From Thermoguttaceae bacterium (GTDB lineage: Bacteria; Planctomycetota; Planctomycetia; Pirellulales; Thermoguttaceae): a stretch of 40,972 nucleotides of DNA. This document shows positions 17,953 to 26,686 of this stretch, piece by piece. Below the pieces are notes generated by a model. It had not been told where the DNA came from. It worked only from the letters and a program-made list of their open reading frames with translations, and ran no database searches. Made by a program: the position numbers and the translations under genes. Each line of letters begins with the position of its first letter. The first letter of the stretch is position 1. The stretch lies in NCBI GenBank assembly GCA_025060325.1, contig JANXBW010000035.1:1-40972 (forward strand). Direction: 5' to 3'.

Positions 17953-18185
17953 GTCCGGCGGTCTCCTCAGACTGTGCCGGACAACCGGAAAGAGGTTTGG
18001 GTCCGCCTCCGCGAAGTGCTCCCCCCGCTTCGCGAAAAGGACCTATGTCCTTGAGAAGCCGGGCCTCCTAGTCCTCACTCCCCCGAAAGAGTGCACGGCT
18101 CTCAGGGGCGCGGAAGTACCCACTTCCGAAGGTACAGGCGAGCTGGTTGGTGCGGCCCGAACCCAGCTCGCCTGTATCGTTTTAA
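17953..18185 (+). ncRNA. Candidate structured RNA of unknown class
   Basis: Six perfect stems lie one after another on the plus strand. They are GTCCGGC-G-GTCT-CCTC-AGAC-TGT-GCCGGAC (17953-17982), CGCGAAG/CTTCGCG (18010-18034), AAGGAC-CTAT-GTCCTT (18037-18052), CACTC/GAGTG (near 18075-18092) inside a longer GAG-AGCCG/CGGCTCTC pairing, CGGAAGT-ACCC-ACTTCCG (18111-18128), and a 13-bp stem ending in a T tract. The terminator side fixes the strand. It does not match the consensus I know for tmRNA, RNase P, SRP or 5S RNA. The overlapping 103-codon open frame (17888-18199) has no domain and its sequence is shaped by the hairpins. It could be a small RNA or a structured 3' region of the exporter mRNA. 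Confidence 0.5.
18131..18184 (+). terminator. Strong intrinsic terminator
   Basis: A perfect 13-bp stem, ACAGGCGAGCTGG/CCAGCTCGCCTGT (18134-18146 with 18163-18175), extendable by flanking T-A and G-T pairs, with a 16-nt loop and ATCGTTTT after it. It ends the hairpin-rich element. Confidence 0.8.
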
Positions 18186-19517
18186 TGCAGCATAATTGAA
18201 CACCTGCTCTCTTTTCCATCACCCTTCAGAGGGGAATTGTCTCTTTATCCCCCCTTAATGGTTATTAGAAGGCCTTCACACTCTTACCGGTTAACATTAG
18301 CCCTTCTTCGTAAGGAGCTAGCAACCTAATCGGTCGTTAGTCAGAGTGCAACCGGCAATTTCAGGTTGAGCCAAGCCGGCCCAGATCGCCGGGGTCCCTG
18401 CGCAAGCAACCCTGTTGAGCCCAAACTTCCCGGACTGGGAAGCCGAATCGGGGCGGGAGGGGGTCGCTAGACCATCCAGGCGGGAACTAGCCTGAAACGC
18501 AATTGCCGAATCATTCGAGCGATTTTTACTGCCGGAGAGCAGATTCCCCATTGCCGCGCTTAGTTAAGTGTTCTTATAAGCACGCTGATGAGGTCGGGCT
18601 TTTTGGCAAGCGGTATTTCCGAAGCGAAAGTTTCCTCTGGTTTTTTGTCTACGGCTGGAAGAAGGTAGCAGCAGGCCTCCAGGGCAAGCAGTTCCAACCG
18701 AAAGTCTCCTCCCGGTAGAAGGATTCGGAGTGCTACAAATCCTTATCGGGCTTGGCGTGTCTAGCCGTTTTTTCGTCGCGGATGTTTGTCGGACGCACGG
18801 AGCGGTCCCGCGGAAAATCGCTGTAGCGCCGTTAGTCCGGGAATTGCTTTCCCCTGAACAACACGACGGAGGTTCAGACAAGCTGGGCGAAGCTGTCGAA
18901 GTGGGATTCCCACTTCGCAAGGGCGGCCTGCAACGCGCCTTCCGCCCGACTTCATCCCACTTGAAATGTTAACAATTTGTGTGGTAGGGACATGGGGGGC
19001 CAAATTACAGCGTTGGATGCGGCAGAGCGTATCCCTACCTAACGATCGGAAAGAGCATCCGTTTCGGCTGGTCAAGCCCGCAGGGTCTTTGGCCGCTTAT
19101 TCTTCGACAGAGGTGGTGCAGAACGAATTTCGAACGAGCAATCTCGTCACAGCGGTACTCTTTCCGATCCCAAAGGTAAGCTGCTCAAGGAACCTGCTCG
19201 GGGCACGGACCGCTCCGTCTTGTTGGTACATCTCCCAAGAATCATCCAAGTTGGGATGAAACTGGCTCCGTTTTTACCAAAATCAAGGAACTGGCCTGAG
19301 AAGTTGGTGAACTTTTGGAACAAATGACACTTAAGCTGAATTGCTGGCTACCAAACGTCTCCGTCCTTGCAGGCACTGGCACTCAACGGCGAGGTGAGTG
19401 TCTGGCTAGGATGCTAGCCACCGGGAAATCGCACTTCCGAGCTTGCCGAGTTCGGGGTTAGACTATCAGTAGGAGGGGGAACTAAGCGGCATCACCAATC
19501 AAGCGGAGGATTTCAGG
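18186..19517. other. Long gap upstream of flgM
   Basis: About 1.3 kb without a supported gene. The open frames (up to 118 codons, minus strand near 18564-18920) have no domain, signal or ribosome binding site. I saw no tRNA. The last 60 bases probably hold the flgM promoter, but no recognisable sigma-28 or sigma-70 boxes were found. Confidence 0.4.
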
Positions 19518-19799
19518 ATGCAGGTTTTCGGACCGGGCTCCATCCACGGACCGCAGGGAATCGGGGGACCTCATCTGCCTCGCGGGGTTCAGCAACCGCG
19601 ACCGGCGTCGCCGCCTATTCAAGACGAGCTCCATCTCTCGGAAGCCGCTCAACGCCTGGCGGACATCCAGGATTCGCAGCAGATCCGCTGGGACCGGGTT
19701 CGGCAGATTCGCGCCGAGATCGCCGCGGGCACTTACGAAACGCCGGAAAAGCTAGAGATTGCTCTTAGACGGCTCCTCGAACGTCTTCAAAATAGCTGA
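19518..19799 (+). CDS. flgM: FlgM-like anti-sigma-28 factor
   Basis: A 93-residue protein that in flagellated bacteria binds the flagellar sigma factor FliA and holds it inactive until the hook is complete. The N-terminal half is disordered and rich in G, P and H (MQVFGPGSIHGPQGI, HLPRGVQQPRPASPP). The C-terminal half has the FlgM helices: DELHLSEAAQRLADI, DRVRQIRAEIAAGTYETPEK and EIALRRLLERL. The R...I...I..GTYE...K...A...L pattern is the FlgM signature, and planctomycete homologues share the MQV.GP...HGPQ start. The ATG has GCGGAGGA six bases upstream. No other flagellar gene is in the window. Family call is firm; the partner is inferred. Confidence 0.88.
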   Translation: MQVFGPGSIHGPQGIGGPHLPRGVQQPRPASPPIQDELHLSEAAQRLADIQDSQQIRWDRVRQIRAEIAAGTYETPEKLEIALRRLLERLQNS

Positions 19800-20208
19800 C
19801 TCATTGACATCGCAGCTTGTTGACTAAGACGTTGCGGTCTGTAATTTCTGTAGCGGCACTCTAAAGGCCAACCAGTAAACTTGTGCTGTTCCGCCTTTCT
19901 TTGCCGGCGAAGCTGTGTGGCAAGGCCGCCGCAAATTTTGCGCGCACTTCACGCGCTTCCGTCCGCGTCCCACCAGGGCGTCCCCCTAGGCACACCACAC
20001 CACGCGTTGGTCAAAGAGCGGGCCAGGCAGACCAGGATTAGAATCAAGGGGTTAAGAAGCATACGGTCTGTGGACTTCTGGGGTGGAAAGTACATCTCCG
20101 AGCTTCGGAATGGCAGCAAGCCCCCAATGACTTAACATCCCGGCTTTCGTAGAAGGTTTTCGGAATCGGCGTGCGGCTTGGGTGGGACTCGTCTCCACGA
20201 AAATGTGA
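19800..20208. other. Gap between flgM and the broken fur gene
   Basis: About 400 bases. No ORF, terminator or RNA gene supported. Confidence 0.4.
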
Positions 20209-20683
20209 CCTCATGAGCGATTTGCTCAATACCTGTCGTGTAACGGCGAGGAAATGACGCAAAAGCAAGAGGTGATCTTTCGGCAAATCTTTAGTCATCA
20301 CGATCATTATTACGCGGAGGAGCTGCTAGGGCATTTGCGGGACGGAGGGGGCGAGTGCTTGCAAGTAAATCGACCTACTGTTTACAGTACGTTGGCTGAG
20401 CTAGTCGAGGCCGGTCTTTTGCAGAAAATCACGATTGGTAATCGCGCCGTTTATGAGCACTAATATGGTTATACTGACCATGACCATTTCTTTCGCCAGC
20501 ATTGCGGCGCCCTGATCGAATTTTCAAAGTAAAGAGCTCGAAAAACTTCGGGATCGTCTGGCTAGGGCTTATCAGTTCGAAGCTGTTGGACACCGGATGT
20601 TTATCCTCGGCACATGCCGCGATTGCCGCAAGCAACACACGCCCGCTCACAAGGCTTCCGCGGGCCCCGGCCTTCCCGCGTGA
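20209..20683 (+). pseudogene. Broken Fur-family metal regulator
   Basis: The remains of a DNA-binding metalloregulator of the Fur/PerR type. The reading frame ERFAQYLSCNGEEMTQKQEV, then RQIFSHHDHYYAEELLGHL and VNRPTVYSTLAELVEAGLL matches the winged helix. It is interrupted by TAA at 20461 after AVYEH, where Glu is expected. It goes on in frame as YGYTDHDHFFRQHCGALIEF, meets a second TAA at 20530, and resumes one base over as KELEKLRDRLARAYQFEAVG-type sequence (here AAAGAG onward) and HRMFILGTCRDCRKQH. A TGA at 20206 also removes the native start. The first zinc cysteine is Arg (FRQHCG instead of FCxxCG). So one premature stop, one frameshift, a lost start and a lost ligand all point to a true pseudogene rather than a sequencing error. 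Confidence 0.88.
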
Positions 20684-20708
20684 GTAAATGGCGTCTTGTC
20701 TCCCGAAC

Positions 20709-21200
20709 TTACTTTTCCAACACCACGATCAGATCTTGACCCGCCGGAAGAGGTGTGATTCCTCGCGGCGGGATCTGCAGGCCACTCTCGAACAAGTAGT
20801 CCAAGAACAGGGTGACCTTTCTTGGCCGCCTCTCTTCAACCAATTCTTCGATGGCCGACCATACTGTGCAGAGGAGAAGCTCGCTAGCCCCTGCGACTAG
20901 TCTCGGCACACTAGGGTCCACAGATACAAAACCCACTATCGCCCGATCGCCTAGGCGATGGAGGCTTTTTAACGCCAGCAACCTCCTTCCCTCCACGATT
21001 ATCCATGCGACCTTTTGCCAAAGAGGCTTTCCATCCGGCACTTGGTCATAGTTGAGAATGTGCACAACCGCCAATCCCCCCGGCCTAACCGCCCTTACAA
21101 GATTCGTTGGCGCCTAATCCGCCTGGGCCAACTCGGTCACTGAAGAAAGGGAATTTCCTGCGGCGATCGCCGTTGATGCAACTCTTGAGTTCGGCAACCG
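20709..21200 (-). pseudogene. Truncated SAM methyltransferase, paralogue of the gene at 26.7 kb
   Basis: The minus-strand frame reads AIAAGNSLSSVTELAQAD, TAG at 21114-21116, APTNLVRAVRPGGLAVVHIL and then LWQKVAWIIVEGRRLLALKS to a natural end. It lines up over its length with the C-terminal half of the intact methyltransferase at 26687-27481: GNSLSL, ANLLGAVRPGG, VHVLNYARVP, WVWQKVARCQLEGRQVLALK and RLGDHALMSFIFVDP against RLGDRAIVGFVSVDP. The N-terminal half with the SAM-binding motif is missing; alignment fades beyond about 21200. The in-frame stop and the truncation make it a pseudogene. It lies beside an insertion-sequence remnant that may have cut it. Confidence 0.82.
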
Positions 21201-21435
21201 CCTTAAAAGTTCTTGTTTCTCCTCGTACAGGCATACCTGCCCATGAAAGGATACTTTGGGTCGAGCTCCGGTCTCGAACAGACTGTCTTCAAAATCTTTT
21301 GGGAGGAAATTGGGCAAGGTTTTCGGCCGGAAGGGGCATTTTTCGGATGTGACCCTAGTCGACCAAAAACAATTCGACTTCGCCGTGGGGATGTGGGGAA
21401 GGACATAAACCCTCCAAGGACGGAGTCGCCACTTT

Positions 21436-21863
21436 GGACCGTTTCCCGTACGAGCACATCTTGAGCCGAGAGCAATGGGCGGTGCTGGAGCAGTGGATTT
21501 CGCCACCCAACAGGATTAGCTGGGAGCCTGGCAGGTGTTCGCTCGGCTAGTGGAGAGCTGTCCGGGGGTGCAGATAGTCTTTGGGGAGGCTGCCTACCGG
21601 TGGGAGGGGCTGCTAGAGCAAGTGCGGCAGGCCTTTGGGTGCTGCAGAGGATCCTTCAACCAGTGGGTTTGGACCGGCTTGGGGTCCTACCCAAATGGTG
21701 GACTGTGGAAAGGAGCTTTGCCTGGCTGAGTCACCATCGGCTTCATCGGTGGGACAATGAGCACAATCCTCGCAGCAGCGGAGCGATAATCCTGATTGCC
21801 ATTAGTCAACTCCTGTCCCGCCGCCCCGCCCCTTCAAAATCCCACGCAAAGCAAATTTGAACA
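21436..21863 (+). mobile_element. IS5-like transposase remnant
   Basis: Pieces of a DDE transposase of the IS4/IS5 supergroup in three frames. The N-terminal piece is FPYEHILSREQWAVLEQWIS followed by PP, which resembles the opening Y...L...QW..LEP..PP of IS5 transposases. The middle piece is VFARLVESCPGVQIVFGEAA with YRWEGLL, corresponding to the region of the second Asp, where this copy has Glu and Ala. The C-terminal piece is VLPKWWTVERSFAWLSHHRL, then NEHNPRSSGAIILIAISQLL, containing the catalytic Glu (VERSFAW). Compared with a usual length of about 250-280 residues, the central part including the first Asp is deleted. I did not find terminal inverted repeats. It is inactive. Confidence 0.8.
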
Positions 21864-22342
21864 CAGTCTCTTAAAAGCCCGTGGGCACAACCGCCAGAGT
21901 TCTCGACCAAAATAGCGACACACAGCAAAGCGCCACCCTGGCACCGCTCCGCCAACATTTAATTAGCCCCTCAAGCTGAAATAAACAGCGGCTTCTGTTT
22001 CGGCTGTAGATTGCTATGGCTGCGGGTTCTGGCGAAAAAAGCAAAAGATTTTCCGAATTCTTGGAGTTGATACCCAGGGCTCGGGAGCTAGACTTGTTTT
22101 TTTGACGAATAGAGAACCAAAGGTGGGTAAGAGGTCCACACGTATGATACGCTAGGGATTCGCCTGGTATTGCCGGCAGAGCCCATCACCGCACCGAAGA
22201 ACATCTGAGCACTCGTGATCTGGGAATCTCGAGCCGCCACCAATACGACAGGCATCTGGTTGTAACCGACGTCCCCTAGTTCATAATGAGGGGGTAGAGT
22301 TGGTCCAGTTGTTATCTCAATCCGTTTCGGGATGCGCCGTCA
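21864..22342. other. Gap upstream of the two-domain hydrolase
   Basis: About 480 bases. No gene, hairpin or clear promoter identified. The last part must contain the hydrolase promoter; no strong ribosome binding site is visible. Confidence 0.4.
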
Positions 22343-24670
22343 ATGTGGAAAGCTGGCTTGCGGATTATGACTGCCCTTTGTTTGTTGATCTTACCTTCCT
22401 CACTGGCTCAGGCCGACGCCTTACCAGGCACAGAACCGCTGGAGTTATCCGGCGATCTTCATCTTCGGATTATCGACCAGGCCCATGCTTTTCTCGATCG
22501 CAAATTGGCAGAAGCGGTAGATAAGCGCTCTAGCTACTGGAGCTATGACTTTTCCGACGTTGACGCGTATCGGCGATCCGTCGCCGGAAACCGTCAACGT
22601 TTCCGCAAGATAATCGGACTCGTGGATGAAAGACAGGTACCCCGCTTGGAATATTTCGGCAGTAATGCGCCTTCAAGTGTGGTGGGGGAAACCCCGCACT
22701 ACCGCATTCACCAAGTGAGATGGGCGGTTCTCCGCCAAGTGTGGGGCGAAGGACTGCTTTTGGAGCCCACAAGCCCTCCCAAGGCGCTCATAGTGGCACT
22801 ACCCGACGCCGACCAGACGCCGGAACAGCTGGTGGGACTTGCTCCCGGGGTTCGGCTAGAGCATCAGTTTGCCCGAAGACTGGCCGAGGCCGGATGTCTT
22901 ATAGTCCTCCCTGCCTTGGTTGACCGCGCATGCCTTTTTTCGGGCAACCCGCAGGTGGGGATGACCAATCAGCCACACCGGGAATGGATTTATCGCCAAG
23001 CGTTTACAATGGGACGACACATCATCGGTTATGAGGTCCAAATCGTCTTATCGGTAATTGATTGGCTTAAAAGCGGCCCCTATTCCTGTCTGCCGGTAGG
23101 GATCATCGGCTACGGCGAAGGCGGTTTGATCGCCTTTTATGCAGCGGCGGCCGACGAACGCGTTGATGCCTGCTTAGTCAGCGGATACTTTGACAGTCGT
23201 CAACGTTTGTGGGAAGAACCCATCTACCGCAACGTATGGCAACTACTGCGAGAATTTGGTGATGCCGAGATTGCCTCGTTAATCACGCCGCGCGCATTCA
23301 TCGTGGAATATAGCGCAACACCGTCGGTAGATGGGCCTCCCGGTCTCCCGGGAAAGGTAAACACCGCAGCTCCGGGAAGAATCCGGACGCCAACCTTTGA
23401 CAGTGTGCGCAACGAATTTGCCCGGGCCGGGGCTTTGGACAAAGGTTCTCTCGGTAAACGGGAACTTGTTGCGGGCGCACAAGGGCAAACCATTGGCCCC
23501 GGATCTCCGGAAGCTCTCAAAGCCTTTCTCCGGTCGCTGGGTGTGCCGGAGGTGCAATTTCCCACAGAACACATGCTACCGGAGGATCGCCGGGTTAACT
23601 TCGATCCACAGGCTCGGCAGGAGCGCCTCGTAAGGCAACTGGAGGAAGATGTCCAAGCGTTATTCCGTCAAGGAGAGCTCATTCGACAACAGTGGTTTTA
23701 CGGATCGGTGGACCTTAGTTCGGTCGACAACTTTCAGGCCAGTCAATGGAAATTAAGAGAGTTTTTTCGCGAAGAGATTATCGGGTGGTTGGATGATCCG
23801 CTCGTCGAGCCGGCCGTCCGGTCGCGCACCTTCGAGAAAGACCCGCGGTTTACCGCTTACGAAATTCTTATCCCGGTGCTATCTGACCTAGATGCCTTCG
23901 GAATTCTCTGTGTGCCGACGGACCTTCGCCCCGGCGAAAAACGCCCTGTGGTTGTATGTCAACATGGGCTAAGTGGTACTCCGGCGGACACCTTGGATCG
24001 GAACAATCCCTGGTATCGCGGGTTCGCCAGAGAGTTGGCGGAAAGAGGTTTTGTGACCTTTTCTCCCTTTCATTTGTACAGCGTCAAGCCAGCAGGTGGC
24101 GATCGGGTGCGACTCCTTCGGCGAAAGAGCGATCCGCTTGGTCTGTCGTACTTCTCGATAATTGGCAAACAGCATGAACAAATTCTTCGCTGGCTTCGGA
24201 GTTTGCCCTTTGTTGATGCCGAACGGATCGCGTTTTACGGGCTCAGCTACGGAGGAGTGTCGGCGATGAAACTGCCGGCCTGCCTCGAGGGTTATTGTTT
24301 GTCTATTTGTTCAGCGAATTTCAACGATTGGATCCGCAAGCTGGTAGCGTTGGATTTTGCCGGAAGCTATATGTTTCACGGCGAATGGGAGATGTTCGAC
24401 TTTAACCTCGGCAACACGTTTAATTATGCAGAAATGGGAGGACTTATTTGCCCTCGACCTTTCATGGTAGAGCGAGGCCACGAAGATGCGGTAGCACCCG
24501 ATTGGTGGGTAGCCTATGAATACGCTAAGCTGCGTTTACTTTATACTCGCTTGGGCCTAGAAGACCGCACGGAAATCGAGTTTTTCCGCGGGGGGCACGA
24601 AATCCATGGCTGTGGTACATTTCAGTTCCTGGAAAAGCACCTCGGCCGGCCATGTCCGCCGATGAAGTGA
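22343..24670 (+). CDS. Secreted two-domain alpha/beta hydrolase (esterase family), N-terminal domain degenerate
   Basis: A 775-residue protein with a signal peptide (IMTALCLLILPSSLAQADA). Two alpha/beta-hydrolase units follow. In the first, the nucleophile elbow is GYGEGG (256-261), so the catalytic Ser is replaced by Gly and this unit is probably inactive. In the second, the elbow is intact, GLSYGG with Ser635, with candidate acid Asp715 (GHEDAVAPDWW) and His752 (GGHEIHG). An oxyanion-side VVVCQHGLSGTP precedes it. The general look is of dienelactone hydrolase or acetyl-xylan-esterase-like enzymes, so removal of acyl groups from plant or algal glycans is possible. The Gfo/Idh gene starts 43 bases downstream, which suggests an operon. 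The ATG at 22343 is used; a second ATG at residue 9 is also possible. Confidence 0.85.
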   Translation: MWKAGLRIMTALCLLILPSSLAQADALPGTEPLELSGDLHLRIIDQAHAFLDRKLAEAVDKRSSYWSYDFSDVDAYRRSVAGNRQRFRKIIGLVDERQVPRLEYFGSNAPSSVVGETPHYRIHQVRWAVLRQVWGEGLLLEPTSPPKALIVALPDADQTPEQLVGLAPGVRLEHQFARRLAEAGCLIVLPALVDRACLFSGNPQVGMTNQPHREWIYRQAFTMGRHIIGYEVQIVLSVIDWLKSGPYSCLPVGIIGYGEGGLIAFYAAAADERVDACLVSGYFDSRQRLWEEPIYRNVWQLLREFGDAEIASLITPRAFIVEYSATPSVDGPPGLPGKVNTAAPGRIRTPTFDSVRNEFARAGALDKGSLGKRELVAGAQGQTIGPGSPEALKAFLRSLGVPEVQFPTEHMLPEDRRVNFDPQARQERLVRQLEEDVQALFRQGELIRQQWFYGSVDLSSVDNFQASQWKLREFFREEIIGWLDDPLVEPAVRSRTFEKDPRFTAYEILIPVLSDLDAFGILCVPTDLRPGEKRPVVVCQHGLSGTPADTLDRNNPWYRGFARELAERGFVTFSPFHLYSVKPAGGDRVRLLRRKSDPLGLSYFSIIGKQHEQILRWLRSLPFVDAERIAFYGLSYGGVSAMKLPACLEGYCLSICSANFNDWIRKLVALDFAGSYMFHGEWEMFDFNLGNTFNYAEMGGLICPRPFMVERGHEDAVAPDWWVAYEYAKLRLLYTRLGLEDRTEIEFFRGGHEIHGCGTFQFLEKHLGRPCPPMK

Positions 24671-24713
24671 GTTTGCTTACAGGACGGCAGTTAACAATCG
24701 AGAGGCATTCATT

Positions 24714-26084
24714 ATGTTACACAGTCACGATGTTGGTCAGCATTCCGTGGGGGCAATAAACCGGCGTCAATTTGCGGCTTGGACCACCGCCATAGCAAGC
24801 ACCGCCACTGCCCAAAAGGCCCTCCCTGCGGTTCATGTGGCCGAGGATAACACGATCCGACTGGCGCTTATTGGTTGCGGAGGACGAGGATGCGGCGCCG
24901 TCAGCGATGCTTGCGAAGTGCCGGGCGGCCCTGTCGAGCTTGTGGCGATGGCCGACATCTTCGCCGACCGCTTGGAAAACGCCCTGAAGCAACTCACCCA
25001 GCGATATCCGAAGCAGATGAATGTTCCCCCGGAACGACGATTTATCGGCTTTGACGCTTATCGTCAAGCGATCGATTGCGTATCTCCAGGCGGTGTGGCT
25101 ATTTTGGCCGGGTATGCAGCATTTCGTCCGGCACAACTTGAGTACGCTGTGGAAAAAAACGTACACGTCTTCATGGAGAAGTCCTTCGCCAGCGATCCCC
25201 CAGGCTGTCGCCGAGTGCTGGCTGCGTCGGAGGCTGCAGAGCAAAAGAATTTGAAGATAGCCGCCGGTTTGATGGCCCGCCATTCGCGGAACCGTCAGGA
25301 GCTGATTTGTCGGATCCGGGAGGGAGAGCTCGGCGAGATTGTCGAAATACGAGCCTATCGAATGCATCCTTCCGGCCCCCTACCGCCAAAAGCGCCGAAT
25401 GTCTCCGAACTGATTTGGCAGATCCGCAATTTCGTTCACTTTCTTTGGGTCTCGGGCGGACTGTGGGCAGAAATGGATATCCACCAAGTTGATGAAATAT
25501 GCTGGGTCCTTGATAGTTACCCGATTCGTGCTATCGGCATTGGCGGACGGACGAACCCGGCGATGGATTTCGGGCAAAATTATGACCAGGTTCATGTCGA
25601 GTGGACGTTTAGCGACGGAATCTGTGCCTCGCATACGGCTCGCTGGTTGCCAAACTGTGACACAGATTTCGGCACGTATATCGTAGGCACCAAGCGAGCC
25701 GCCTTGATGCCGTGGCTCTGGGGCCAGAGGGACGCCACGATTATTTACAAAGACCGGCGAGGTGACCCGGAAAACGTGGCCTGGAAAGGGGAAAAAGAGC
25801 AGTTTACCCACTGGCAATGGGAGTGGGTGGATTTACTCGAGGCAATTCGGAAAGATCTTCCCTACAACGAAGGTAAACGCGCCGCTTTGGTCAACCTGGC
25901 CACCATCATGGGCCGGGCGGCCCTCCATAGTGGTAAAACGATCAATTGGGAGCAAGTTTACAACTCCAAATTTCAGTTTTGTTCTTACGTTGATGAAATG
26001 ACCCTCGATTCCGCGGCGCCGGTGGAACCATTGCCCGACGGTCGATATCCCCTCCCGGTTCCAGGCTTCTGGTCCGAGGTGTAA
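24714..26084 (+). CDS. Tat-exported Gfo/Idh/MocA oxidoreductase
   Basis: A 456-residue NAD(P)-dependent oxidoreductase. The N-terminus carries a twin-arginine signal (NRRQFAAWTTAIASTATAQK), so it is probably exported. The Rossmann fold follows (RLALIGCGGRGCGAV), then the EKS form of the catalytic motif (VHVFMEKSFASDP) and the C-terminal domain with WAEMDIHQVDEICWVLD. Tat-signal Gfo/Idh proteins with this EMDIHQVDE motif are strongly expanded in planctomycetes and are linked to breakdown of complex sugars. It is the second gene of a probable two-gene operon with the hydrolase; GAGAGG precedes the ATG. The substrate is unknown. Confidence 0.9.
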   Translation: MLHSHDVGQHSVGAINRRQFAAWTTAIASTATAQKALPAVHVAEDNTIRLALIGCGGRGCGAVSDACEVPGGPVELVAMADIFADRLENALKQLTQRYPKQMNVPPERRFIGFDAYRQAIDCVSPGGVAILAGYAAFRPAQLEYAVEKNVHVFMEKSFASDPPGCRRVLAASEAAEQKNLKIAAGLMARHSRNRQELICRIREGELGEIVEIRAYRMHPSGPLPPKAPNVSELIWQIRNFVHFLWVSGGLWAEMDIHQVDEICWVLDSYPIRAIGIGGRTNPAMDFGQNYDQVHVEWTFSDGICASHTARWLPNCDTDFGTYIVGTKRAALMPWLWGQRDATIIYKDRRGDPENVAWKGEKEQFTHWQWEWVDLLEAIRKDLPYNEGKRAALVNLATIMGRAALHSGKTINWEQVYNSKFQFCSYVDEMTLDSAAPVEPLPDGRYPLPVPGFWSEV

Positions 26085-26686
26085 ACACGCGCCCTATTAT
26101 TTGTGCAACCAGCATCGACCCAAGGATTTCCTCGAGCGGTGTGTGCAGCTCAGCTTCAACGAATTCGCGCACGCAAGCAGCATTCATGGACGCAAAGCGG
26201 CGATGGTTACCAAAGCGGGTGTGACCTGCCGGTGGTCGCTGCGGGCAGTGGTACTAGCTCGGGGTTAAGGGGCAAGTTCGACAAACAAACCCGCGAGGAA
26301 ACTGTATCGCTTTGCCGCATCCGTCGAGAACTCGTTGAAAAACTCAGTCTGATAATTTGTTTAAGAACGCCGTCTGATTGCGAAATCAAAGCGACGGCGA
26401 AAGGCCCTTGGAAAGGCGTTGCAGCGATTCAGCGACTCTGACCCGATGCTTTGGGTGCCCTACCGGTACAAGCGCGGCGAGTCGATCCCTTGGCCCGTAG
26501 CAATGTTGAGGGTGTCCTAGCCTCCAGGGGTTGCTCTCCAGGATCAGGGATAAAACCTTTTCCTGCGAGCCCGCGGCACATTTTTCTTTCCTCGAACGGT
26601 CGAATTTACCCCCCGGCACGACCTTTCTGCTTTAGACTTAATCCACTGGTATTTGGAGACACCATGCGAAAGATCGCGTGTGCCGC
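26085..26686. other. Gap between convergent genes
   Basis: About 600 bases. Open frames up to 112 codons have no domain or ribosome binding site. No clear terminator hairpin with a T tract was seen for either flanking gene. Confidence 0.4.

Noticed and set aside
17888-18199. 103-codon plus-strand open frame
   Set aside because: It runs through the series of hairpins and the terminator stem, so the sequence is better explained by RNA structure; no domain, no ribosome binding site.
20461-20463. Stop-codon readthrough or recoding in the fur gene
   Set aside because: TAA is not used for selenocysteine or pyrrolysine, and the gene also has a frameshift and lost start, so decay explains it better.
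22250-26084. Possible polysaccharide utilisation locus
   Set aside because: The hydrolase and oxidoreductase pair fits a catabolic role, but there is no transporter, sulfatase or glycoside hydrolase next to them to justify naming a locus.
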